A stretch of DNA of 5,270 bases from Methanoregula sp. (GCA_022710665.1 JAKLGN010000098.1:1-5270); one strand, 5' to 3'. Counted from the first letter of the stretch, positions 1 through 5,270 are shown. Made by a program: numbers and translations. Notes: generated by a model not told the origin, from the letters alone.

Positions 1-987
1 CATCCCGCACAGGGCCAGTGCCCCGATTACGGGTACTGCATCCAGCCCCGACTGTGGTGTCGGCATGGTTGGTGGTACCGTGGTTGTGGCTGTCGCTGTC
101 AAGGTGACCAGTTGCGATCCCGTTGTCAGCACAGTTGCCGTTGCAGTTGGCGGGACCGTCGTCGCCGTGACGATAGGCTGCAGGGAAACATCCACCTTTG
201 CTATCAGGTCCTTTTCCACCGAGACCGTTGCAGAGAAGGGCTCATACCCTTCAGCGGCAACCGTGACGATATGCGTCTTGTTCACGGTTACGGCATTAAA
301 GACCGTAGTACCGGTTCCCGGCCCGGGATTTCCGCCCACATTGTATACACAGTTCGCATTATCAATACAGATGGTGCTGCCGGTCCGGTCCACATAGACC
401 CGGACCATGCCGGTTGCCGGTACGGGGGAAGGCGTGGGGGTGGGGGTTGTGACAACCTTATTGAGGGTGAGATTGACCGTGCTGATCTTTCCCAGGTTTA
501 CCTGCACCAGTTTCATGGTGTCAAGGTATCCTTTGGGGCTCTCGACCGAAATGGTATGATATCCGGGATTCACCCCCGTGAACAGCGTACTTGCGGTAGT
601 GTTGACCGTTCCCACATCTGCCCGGCACTGGCTGTTATCAAGACAGATAGTCCCGCCGCCCGGTGTCACATTGACCAGGATGCCGGTTGCCGCCGGGTCC
701 TGGTCGAGGTAGGCACTGACGACACTGTTCTGGTCTGACGTCACGTAAAGCGTTTCGGTCCAGTCCCGGTACCCTTTCTCCGTTACCACGACCATGTGCC
801 AGGCATTTCCCTCGACCGTGAATGTTGCCGGCGCGATATCGCAGAGCTTGGTATCGACACAGACATTTGCACCCGCGGGTGTTGAATAAACGGTGATCCT
901 GCCGGGCGGGACCGCAGCCGTCACGGGCAGAGCGATAAGGAGGAGAACTGCAATAAGCAGGACATTCTTTGCATACTTCTGATACAT
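1..987 (-). CDS. Exported surface protein with three cysteine-paired PEGA-like repeats (3' end beyond the left edge)
   Basis: The frame is open from ATG at 987 to base 1 (329 residues seen) and runs off the window, so the anchor is cut. Residues 1-25 are a signal peptide: a short basic start, then a Leu/Ile/Val-rich core ending VTAA before VPPGR. Three PEGA-like beta repeats follow at about 30-95, 102-175 and 194-270. Each has a C-x5-C pair (C43/C49, C115/C121, C207/C213) and a late GY or GYH/KGY motif. A Pro/Thr linker (180-191) separates repeats 2 and 3. A Thr/Val/Pro-rich stalk (about 272-312) leads to the start of a membrane segment (GLDAVPVIGALALCG). Sequons at N106, N129, N172 and N236 could be glycosylated. 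PEGA domains are surface modules of unknown ligand, so the role is inferred as cell-envelope. The gene is a tandem paralogue of the next gene upstream. The start is fixed by signal peptide, alignment and TATA spacing. Confidence 0.9.
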   Translation of the reverse strand, partial: MYQKYAKNVLLIAVLLLIALPVTAAVPPGRITVYSTPAGANVCVDTKLCDIAPATFTVEGNAWHMVVVTEKGYRDWTETLYVTSDQNSVVSAYLDQDPAATGILVNVTPGGGTICLDNSQCRADVGTVNTTASTLFTGVNPGYHTISVESPKGYLDTMKLVQVNLGKISTVNLTLNKVVTTPTPTPSPVPATGMVRVYVDRTGSTICIDNANCVYNVGGNPGPGTGTTVFNAVTVNKTHIVTVAAEGYEPFSATVSVEKDLIAKVDVSLQPIVTATTVPPTATATVLTTGSQLVTLTATATTTVPPTMPTPQSGLDAVPVIGALALCGM

Positions 988-1010
988 AACCGTGATCTGG
1001 GGGGGAAGAT

Positions 1011-1020
1011 GTATAAAGTT
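1011..1020 (-). promoter_or_regulatory. TATA box of the left PEGA gene; leaderless start predicted
   Basis: The minus strand reads AACTTTATAC, preceded by an A-rich stretch that could serve as BRE. Its end lies 23 nt before the ATG at 987, so transcription should begin at or within a few bases of the start codon. No Shine-Dalgarno is present between it and the ATG. The C-rich spacer resembles that of the paralogue. Confidence 0.65.
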
Positions 1021-1075
1021 TTTGGGAAGTTCCACCCTTATTCGGGAAGAACGGTTCGCGCACGGTAAAAGAGGA

Positions 1076-2020
1076 TTATTGCCGCGCTCTCCGCGCGAGG
1101 AGAACGGCGCCGCACAGGGCAATCGCCCCGATGAGGGGAACTGCATCCGGCCCGGCCCGCGTTGAGAGGGGCGTGGTATCCATGTTGGGTATTACCGGAG
1201 GGATAGTCGCGTTTGCGAGCGGTCGCAGTTTTATTTCAACGGTACTGATCCGGTCCTGGCTGACCGAGATATCCGTGGAATCAGGACGATACCCTTCAGC
1301 AGTAACCGTTATGGTATGCTTCCGGTCAGCGGTTACGTCATTGAAGAGCGCGGTGCTGGTCCCCGGCCCGGGAATCCTGCGGGTGTCCCGGACACAGTCG
1401 GAATCATCAAGGCAGATCGTGGTACCGGTCCGGTCAACATAGACCCGGATCGCGCCGGTTGCCGGGCCTGATTGGGTGACCGGGACCTCGGGTTTGAGGG
1501 TAATACGGGTTTCGGCGATACTGCCCACCACAACCTGCACAAGCTCTGTTGCATCGCGGTATCCCAAAGGCGCCTTGACCGAGACCGTGTGATACCCCGG
1601 GCTCACGCCGGTAAAAAGCGTGCTCTCGGTGCTGCCGGCCTGTCGCCCGATCACCCGGCACTGGCTGTTGTCAAGACAGACCGTCCCGTTGGCCGGCGAA
1701 ACAAATACCTGGATGGCAGTGGCGGCAGGGTCAGGATCCAGGATAGCTTGGACAACGCTGGTCTGCTCGGAGGTTACATACACCTTCTCAACCGAAGGCC
1801 GGTATCCTTTCTGGGTGACAATCACTGTATGCCAGGAATTTCCTTCGGCCGTGAAGGTTGCGGTCGTGATATCGCAGTTCGTTGTATCAACACAGGCAAG
1901 TGCACCGGGGGGAATTGAGGAGACCGCAATCCTGCCGGGCGGGACAACACCAAGAACCGGTACAGCAAGGAGAGTGAGGAAAAGGATGAGAAGTACCGCT
2001 CTTGTACCCTTTTGTTCCAT
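1076..2020 (-). CDS. Exported, membrane-anchored protein with three cysteine-paired PEGA-like repeats
   Basis: The product is 314 residues. It has a signal peptide (1-24, core LLILFLTLLAVPVLG), three PEGA-like repeats (about 30-95, 102-175, 190-266), a short Pro/Thr stalk (270-290) and a C-terminal anchor: DAVPLIGAIALCGAVLLA followed by the basic tail RRARQ. Each repeat has a C-x5-C pair (C43/C49, C115/C121, C203/C209) bracketing the place of the usual PEGA VDG turn. Hand alignment with the left neighbour is ungapped over residues 1-176, about 104 identical. The stalk is much shorter than the neighbour's. An in-frame ATG at 2083 would add 21 hydrophilic residues before the signal peptide and would place the TATA box inside the gene, so 2020 is preferred. 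The tail is tripartite like sorted archaeal surface proteins, but I do not see a PGF-CTERM motif. The likely location is the cell envelope; the partner is unknown. Confidence 0.92.
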   Translation of the reverse strand: MEQKGTRAVLLILFLTLLAVPVLGVVPPGRIAVSSIPPGALACVDTTNCDITTATFTAEGNSWHTVIVTQKGYRPSVEKVYVTSEQTSVVQAILDPDPAATAIQVFVSPANGTVCLDNSQCRVIGRQAGSTESTLFTGVSPGYHTVSVKAPLGYRDATELVQVVVGSIAETRITLKPEVPVTQSGPATGAIRVYVDRTGTTICLDDSDCVRDTRRIPGPGTSTALFNDVTADRKHTITVTAEGYRPDSTDISVSQDRISTVEIKLRPLANATIPPVIPNMDTTPLSTRAGPDAVPLIGAIALCGAVLLARRARQ

Positions 2021-2040
2021 ACCGTCATGTAGGGCGGATG

Positions 2041-2050
2041 AAGTATAAGG
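2041..2050 (-). promoter_or_regulatory. TATA box of the full-length PEGA gene; leaderless start predicted
   Basis: The minus strand reads CCTTATACTT after an AAA run. The TTATAC core ends 22 nt before the ATG at 2020, so the transcript should start at or next to the ATG. There is no Shine-Dalgarno. The TATA box, the CC-rich spacer and the ACGGT just before the ATG all resemble the promoter of the left paralogue. Confidence 0.65.
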
Positions 2051-2316
2051 TTTATGCACAAAATACCCCGATCCATAAACCATTTTTCAGATTGGGGGTA
2101 CCAGGGCTCCTGGAGAAACGGGTAGGGATGGATGGGTTCACCGGAACGATGAACATTGCAGCTGGGGGGGGCTCCATTGCCTCATGGCCCCTCGCGGGGC
2201 ATGGCGGGGCAGTTCCGTGTTTTTGTATGTTCAGGGTTATGGATCCGCTGCGAGGTCTCCCGTCAGGGGAGGCGGCTTCCATCGCAAATAATTTGCTCTC
2301 GAGAAAAACTGTTAGG

Positions 2317-2355
2317 GTATCGTCACATTTCAGCGACTAATTTCTCCCTGATGGA
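2317..2355 (+). repeat. Left copy of a ~40-bp inverted repeat
   Basis: This 39-base copy contains CGTCACATTTCAGC followed by AATTTCTC and CTGATGGA. It matches the reverse complement of 2997-3037 at about 34 positions with a 2-base gap. The two copies point at each other and bound 721 bp in total. Confidence 0.8.
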
Positions 2356-2632
2356 TTCCCCACTTTTTGCCATCCCTGCCCCCGTTGGGGGCGGGGGCGT
2401 CTGTGATTCTTCCGTAGTACCGGGATGCCTGATCCTGGTGCTACAACGTCATCGCAACAGGGGCACCGGAGCGGCGGGGCGAAACCCCGGGAGCGTTATC
2501 CATTATCAGGAACGTCTTAATCTGAAATTTAAAACAATACCCCAGCGAGATTTTTCTCTCATAAATCCCTGAATGAGTTGGTAGTTAAAATGGCAAGGGG
2601 ACCATAGGCGCTTACCGCATCATCGGGGCTCT

Positions 2633-2652
2633 CCCCGTGGAGCATCACGGGG
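2633..2652. repeat. 7-bp stem-loop CCCCGTG/CACGGGG
   Basis: A perfect 7-bp stem encloses a 6-base loop. Its left arm also pairs with CGGGG at 2624-2628 (4-base loop), so the two hairpins exclude each other. Confidence 0.5.
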
Positions 2653-2693
2653 TCCGAAAATCGTGTGAAACATTTTGTCTGGATTGGGGGTAA

Positions 2694-2734
2694 GGGGACC
2701 TTGTCCCCGCATGATGCCTCCCCCATTGGGGGAG
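2694..2734. repeat. Two adjacent perfect stem-loops
   Basis: GGGGAC-CTT-GTCCCC (2694-2708) is followed nine bases later by CTCCCCC-ATT-GGGGGAG (2718-2734). The second resembles GCCCCC-GTT-GGGGGC at 2378-2392, near the other end of the same segment. Confidence 0.5.
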
Positions 2735-2996
2735 AGGGGGTCACCCTCCTGTGTACCCCAGAGCAAAGGGCAGATGATTCCTTTAAAGCAAAATACCTGA
2801 GAACGTGAAAAATCTAAAAAATCAACGGTGTTCAATGAAATATTTCTCAGAAATCATCGGGCTTTTTACTCACGCCTGAGCCCCCGCAACAGTAGCAGCC
2901 CCCGCCTTGCGATAATCGCTCAGAAGGTTTTTGCGATAGCCCGCAAGAACGGGGGGACAATTTTTATCGCCATGCGTCCCCGTTCCCGACCAGGTT

Positions 2997-3037
2997 TCCA
3001 TCAGAGAAAGAAATTCGTTGCTGAAATGTGACGGTAC
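2997..3037 (-). repeat. Right copy of the ~40-bp inverted repeat
   Basis: Read on the minus strand, it begins GTACCGTCACATTTCAGC and ends CTCTGATGGA, matching the left copy at 2317-2355. Its outer end directly abuts the T8 tract that probably terminates the TIG-protein gene, so on the minus strand it lies just downstream of that transcript. Confidence 0.8.
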
Positions 3038-3045
3038 AAAAAAAA
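3038..3045 (-). terminator. Poly-T terminator of the TIG-domain gene
   Basis: The minus strand has eight consecutive T, about 50 nt past the stop codon at 3095. Archaeal RNA polymerase terminates at such U-tracts without needing a hairpin. A plus-strand T6-A-T6 run at 3055-3067 could stop transcription the other way. Confidence 0.55.
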
Positions 3046-3094
3046 GGAAATTGGTTTTTTATTTTTTGCATTGGACCGGGAGGCTGGTTCCCGG

Positions 3095-3871
3095 TCACAG
3101 GGTCGAAGTATTCCCGCGGACCACAAAATAATTCGTGATCTCTCCGGACCTGCCATTGGGATTGGTGACCACGATATCCCATGCACCGACCTTTGTCGTG
3201 TTGGGAAGATCGAACTCGCAGGTCACTTCTGAAGACGAGTGCCAGGTGACCTTTGTTGCGGTAATACTGGTCTCTCTTGAACGGCGCAGCATTGCTGTCA
3301 GGTTGGTTACGAGATCCGATCCGGTAATGTCCGTTGATATGGTTGTGCCCGCTTCACCTTCATCAGGATCCATTGACCTGATCGAGGGTATGGCCCTGGA
3401 CACTGCCGTTGTCGCTGTGGATGAGACCGGAGAGGTTGTCGTTGTTCTGGTTGCGGTTGTTGTCACGGCTGTTGTAACGGTAGTCGGGGCTGCGGTCGGG
3501 ACGGACTCTACGGAAACGTGCGTGATCTTCACCGTGTAAATTTTTTCCATCATCGCACGCGTTGAGGTTTCCGTTTTTGAATTCATGCGGTAGCCATAGG
3601 AGCCGTCCGTGTTCCGGTAAATGAGGGCCCGGGTATAGGAATCGCCCGCCGGATCATAGCTGATAACCAGCCATGCGGGAGACTCGCCGCCGGTTGCACT
3701 CCGCACGATATCGCCGGCTGTGTACAGCGAGGCGGGAGCTGTGGCAACCGCCCCGGAGCCCGGCGTGCTGCCGGGGACAGCCGAATCCGGACTGTCTGAA
3801 CAACCCGCCATGGTGATTCCGGCGATAAGGAAGATACATAAAACACCGAAGATTTCTGCTGAACGTTGCAT
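3095..3871 (-). CDS. Exported lipoprotein-like protein with a C-terminal IPT/TIG domain
   Basis: The product is 258 residues. Residues 7-23 are a hydrophobic signal segment ending in a lipobox-like MAGC, with C24 as the probable lipidated residue, followed by a Ser/Pro/Gly linker. Residues 47-124 form a small domain I cannot name; it contains SPAWLVISYDPAGDSYTRAL and then YRMNSKTETSTRAMMEK. Residues 125-158 are a Thr/Val-rich stalk. Residues 160-253 fit an IPT/TIG immunoglobulin-like fold: IPSIRSMDPDEGEAGT at the start, then SEVTCEFDLPN and WDIVVTNPNGRSGE near the end. TIG domains serve in surface adhesion or ligand binding, so the protein probably sits on the outer face of the membrane. The specific role is unknown. 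The start is supported by the signal peptide and by the TATA element. The gene appears to be transcribed alone, with its own promoter and a T-tract terminator. Confidence 0.9.
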   Translation of the reverse strand: MQRSAEIFGVLCIFLIAGITMAGCSDSPDSAVPGSTPGSGAVATAPASLYTAGDIVRSATGGESPAWLVISYDPAGDSYTRALIYRNTDGSYGYRMNSKTETSTRAMMEKIYTVKITHVSVESVPTAAPTTVTTAVTTTATRTTTTSPVSSTATTAVSRAIPSIRSMDPDEGEAGTTISTDITGSDLVTNLTAMLRRSRETSITATKVTWHSSSEVTCEFDLPNTTKVGAWDIVVTNPNGRSGEITNYFVVRGNTSTL

Positions 3872-3891
3872 GCACTACAGTCAGTCTTCAG

Positions 3892-3900
3892 GATATTTAA
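3892..3900 (-). promoter_or_regulatory. TATA box of the TIG-domain gene; leaderless start predicted
   Basis: The minus strand reads TTAAATATC. The TTAAATAT core ends 21 nt before the ATG at 3871, which places the transcript start at or beside the ATG. No Shine-Dalgarno precedes the ATG. Confidence 0.6.
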
Positions 3901-4174
3901 CATTGTCAACTATTCATGGGAGACCATGGTGCCCTGCATGCTCACTGCTTCAGACACGACCATGCATGCACGCGGGCGCCGGCAGGAGGAGGTTTACGGA
4001 CTCCTCCCGTGATGGATGATCAGATTTTTTACAAGGAAGAGGGAGAAGATCCCTGCCGGATGATACCAGGACGCCCAAAGAACTGATTCCACGGGCGTCC
4101 GGGAACCCTCCCGGCATTTGGGGGGGATTTATCACCTGCCACAGACCCACTCACCACGCCCTGACGCCCGGTTG
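3901..4174. other. Intergenic stretch between the TIG gene and the broken primase gene
   Basis: No credible gene is seen on either strand. It holds two inverted repeats: GGAGGAG/CTCCTCC (3985-3991 with 4001-4007) and a longer one at 4066-4103. If the primase gene was once longer, this could be decayed sequence downstream of it, but none of the minus-strand frames resembles a primase or helicase continuation. Confidence 0.5.
4066..4103. repeat. Inverted repeat with a 10-bp interrupted stem
   Basis: GGACGCCC (4069-4076) pairs perfectly with GGGCGTCC (4093-4100). One mismatch farther out, CC pairs with GG. The loop is 16 bases. On the minus strand it lies about 75-110 nt past the primase stop and is followed by pyrimidine-rich sequence, so a 3' end structure is possible. 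Confidence 0.4.
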
Positions 4175-4698
4175 TCAGGTGCCGCTGCTGCCCGGGCAGG
4201 GAGATGCAATCTTCTCGAAATGCTGCCGGAAAAAGTCTGTCATCCGCCCGTCGGGAATTTCCTTTGGTTCCGACAGGGATCCGGGCAGGATCCTTCCCGT
4301 GACCGTGAAGTACCGCCCCTGCATGTACATCTCCACGGGTCCCTTTTTCCTGCCTTTCAGCGCAAGAAGGGAGACCGCGATGACATGGACATCGTTGCCG
4401 GAAGGGCTCCATTCCGTGTAGGAACCAAGGGATAATGCCTCCTGGATCACAGCCTCCGTTGCATGATCGAAATCGATACCAATGATCCCGTCTCCCAGAA
4501 CAAACCCGATCCCCTCATAACCTCCGGCTTCGTGGGCTTTTTTTGCCTGGTCGAACGTTCCCCATGTGGAGCGGACATTCACGAGTGCGTGCCGCTTTTT
4601 ACCAGGCACCGGAACATAGGGTGGTTTGGGCATTCCCAGACCACCCAGCGATCCAGCTGCCTCAGCCGGGCGGGAATTGTTTCATAGTGAACCTGCAT
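4175..4698 (-). pseudogene. Frameshifted AEP (NrS-1/P4-type) primase-polymerase domain; main open frame 4175-4633
   Basis: The main frame (4633-4175, 152 residues) matches the N-terminal AEP domain of phage and plasmid primase-helicases. It has KPPYVPVPGKK, then TWGTFDQA, GIGFVLGDGIIGIDFDH (catalytic DxD at D54/D56), SYTEWSPSGNDVHV (H83) and KGPVEMYMQGRYFTVTGR (third acidic residue probably E101). Family members start earlier with a segment like IPARLRQLDRWVVWE. That segment is encoded here one frame over, from ATG 4698 to codon GAA at 4635-4633, after which its frame stops at 4579. Restoring one base near 4633 (GAATG to GAAATG) would join both halves into about 174 residues. A TATA-like box correctly placed for 4698 supports this as the original start. 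No helicase domain follows the stop at 4175, so the gene is also short. It may be a remnant of an integrated phage or plasmid, or the shift may be a sequence error. An internal start at 4633 would keep the catalytic motifs but lose the first strand-helix. Confidence 0.7.
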
Positions 4699-4720
4699 GA
4701 CCGGACTACCGGCAAAAGAA

Positions 4721-4730
4721 GGTATTTTGG
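4721..4730 (-). promoter_or_regulatory. TATA-like box ahead of the primase-fragment gene
   Basis: The minus strand reads CCAAAATACC. The AAAATAC core ends 23 nt before ATG 4698, the same geometry as the other three promoters here, and supports 4698 rather than 4633 as the original start. The match to a TATA consensus is weaker than in the PEGA genes. Confidence 0.45.
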
Positions 4731-4732
4731 AC

Positions 4733-4766
4733 CCTGAACTGCCGCACCGCAGGGAGCATGTTCAGG
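4733..4766 (-). terminator. Stem-loop across the clpB stop codon, possible terminator
   Basis: On the minus strand CCTGAAC (4766-4760, containing the TGA stop) pairs with GTTCAGG (4739-4733). The stem extends by TGC/GCA after one bulged base. A short T-rich run, TTCTTTT, follows at 4720-4714. It may mark the clpB transcript end, although archaeal termination depends mainly on T-tracts. Confidence 0.35.
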
Positions 4767-5270
4767 AGTTCCTGAATACCAGTTCTCCCCCTTCCTCGTC
4801 AACCACGATCTCCTTGTCCTTTTGCAGGTTTCCCTGCAGGATCATTTTTGACAATTCGTTCAGCAGGTTTTTCTGGATCACCCGTTTGATCGGCCGTGCT
4901 CCGAATTGCGGGTCAAAACCCCGAAAAGCGATAAGCTGGACTGCTTCCTTTGTTGCGCTGAGCCGGATTTCGCTCTTCTCAAGCATCTTTTTGACGTTCT
5001 CCAGCTGGAGCCCGACTACCGTCCGGATCTCATCTTCGGTGAGCGGTTTGAACATGATGATCTCGTCGATCCGGTTGAGGAACTCGGGGCGGATGGTCTT
5101 TTTGAGCAGGTCCAGAACCTGCTGCCGGGTGCGGTCGTACACCGAGTCCCGGTTTTTACCGGTGACATGTTCCAGGTTTTCCTGGATGAGGGCTGACCCG
5201 ATATTCGAGGTCATGATGATGATGGTGTTCTTGAAGTCAACCGTGCGGCCCTTATTGTCCGTCAGGCGGC
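4762..5270 (-). CDS. clpB: ATP-dependent disaggregase ClpB, C-terminal part (5' end beyond the right edge)
   Basis: The frame is open to the right edge; 168 complete residues of the C-terminus are seen, so the ATG at 5214 is internal. The fragment starts RLTDNKGRTVDF and continues into the NTIIIMTSNIGS strand with the sensor-1 Asn of the second AAA+ module. It then has RPEFLNRIDEIIMF (arginine finger, about 5091-5050) and FDPQFGARPIKRVIQ (sensor-2 Arg, around 4900), ending with the small beta-rich C-terminal domain and stop at 4762. These motifs and their spacing are those of ClpB/Hsp104 rather than ClpA or ClpC. ClpB is a cytoplasmic hexamer that threads aggregated proteins through its pore with DnaK/DnaJ/GrpE; in methanogens it is thought to be of bacterial origin. 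Nothing looks damaged. The promoter and any heat-shock control are outside the window. The gap to the primase-fragment start is 63 nt. Confidence 0.96.
   Translation of the reverse strand, partial: RLTDNKGRTVDFKNTIIIMTSNIGSALIQENLEHVTGKNRDSVYDRTRQQVLDLLKKTIRPEFLNRIDEIIMFKPLTEDEIRTVVGLQLENVKKMLEKSEIRLSATKEAVQLIAFRGFDPQFGARPIKRVIQKNLLNELSKMILQGNLQKDKEIVVDEEGGELVFRNS

Larger units (their letters stand above)
2356..2996. mobile_element. Possible MITE-like or decayed element between inverted repeats
   Basis: The segment lies between two facing ~40-bp repeats and encodes no recognisable transposase. It holds several perfect stem-loops: 2378-2392 (6-bp stem), 2475-2489 (5 bp), 2633-2652 (7 bp), 2694-2708 (6 bp) and 2718-2734 (7 bp), plus a bulged one at 2947-2985. 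Non-autonomous elements often combine terminal inverted repeats with internal structure, but I cannot see a clear target-site duplication. Two separate copies of a dispersed intergenic repeat in opposite orientation would look the same. Confidence 0.3.
2084..3094. other. About 1 kb without a recognisable gene, rich in GC stem-loops
   Basis: Open frames here are short, overlap on both strands, and have low-complexity or unfamiliar translations, with no domain, signal peptide or promoter-start pairing. The left part (2084-2316) has G-runs and two short hairpins (2101-2113 and 2187-2200). The rest (2317-3037) is bounded by inverted repeats and is listed separately. AT-rich patches at about 2510-2600 and 2775-2880 alternate with GC-rich hairpins. 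It is best read as an intergenic or decayed mobile region; a non-coding RNA cannot be excluded. Confidence 0.6.

Noticed and set aside
65..738. Plus-strand open frames opposite the left PEGA gene
   Set aside because: They are antisense to a well-supported minus-strand gene with signal peptide and repeats, and their translations are low-complexity Val/Thr or Arg/Gly-rich without a promoter or domain.
638..1063. Minus-strand open frame overlapping the left PEGA gene in another frame
   Set aside because: Its product is Arg/Gly/Cys-rich without a domain. The overlapping frame from 987 aligns residue for residue with the neighbouring paralogue.
2021..2083. Upstream ATG (2083) as start of the full-length PEGA gene
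   Set aside because: It adds 21 hydrophilic residues before the signal peptide, has no match in the paralogue and places the TATA box inside the coding region.
2156..2572. Plus-strand frame of 138 codons in the gene-free region
   Set aside because: It spans the left inverted repeat and GC hairpins, has no recognisable domain or promoter, and the reverse complement of the right repeat reads out a similar short peptide, so the apparent peptide reflects the DNA repeat.
2906..2949. Two similar 20-bp units with TTGCGATA as a possible CRISPR-like or iteron array
   Set aside because: Only two units, matching at about 13 of 20 positions, with no further copies or regular spacers.
2828..3031. Plus-strand 67-codon frame ending in the right inverted repeat
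   Set aside because: It is short, Arg/Ser-rich, without a domain or start signal, and partly made of repeat DNA.
3135..3539. Plus-strand Val-rich frame opposite the TIG gene
   Set aside because: It is the antisense shadow of the Thr/Val-rich stalk; the minus-strand gene has lipobox, TIG domain and promoter.
3950..4412. Minus-strand frames downstream of and overlapping the primase fragment, considered as its continuation
   Set aside because: Their translations contain nothing resembling a helicase or primase C-terminal domain.
4906..5196. Plus-strand frame opposite clpB
   Set aside because: It is antisense to a highly conserved coding sequence and has no features of its own.

Overview
The window looks like chromosomal DNA of a methanogenic archaeon, probably a Methanomicrobiales member of the Methanoregula type. 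This is inferred from secreted PEGA-repeat proteins with Thr/Pro stalks and a C-terminal anchor, a TIG-domain lipoprotein-like protein, archaeal TATA promoters placed about 25 nt before ATG codons that lack a Shine-Dalgarno, and a bacterial-type ClpB. No rRNA, tRNA or CRISPR array is visible, so the taxonomy is not proven.

All five recognisable genes lie on the minus strand. In transcription order, right to left, they are: the C-terminal 168 residues of the disaggregase ClpB (5' end off the right edge); a short archaeo-eukaryotic (AEP/NrS-1-like) primase-polymerase domain gene broken near its N-terminus by an apparent one-base frameshift and lacking any helicase part; a 258-residue exported TIG-domain protein with a lipobox; about 1 kb without a gene, holding a 721-bp segment bounded by ~40-bp inverted repeats and dense in GC-rich stem-loops; and two tandem paralogous surface proteins, each with three PEGA-like repeats. 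The second paralogue runs off the left edge.

Each of the four genes with a visible start has a TATA-like element ending 21-23 nt before its ATG and no Shine-Dalgarno. This suggests independent, leaderless transcription rather than one operon. The same geometry supports the start at 4698 for the broken primase gene, outside its longest open frame.

The three exported proteins look like cell-envelope components. The two PEGA proteins share an unusual feature: every repeat carries a C-x5-C pair across the position where PEGA domains normally have the VDG turn, suggesting disulphide-stapled hairpins. ClpB is housekeeping. The primase fragment and the inverted-repeat segment are the accessory-like parts. 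I see no strong evidence for a complete new multi-gene system.
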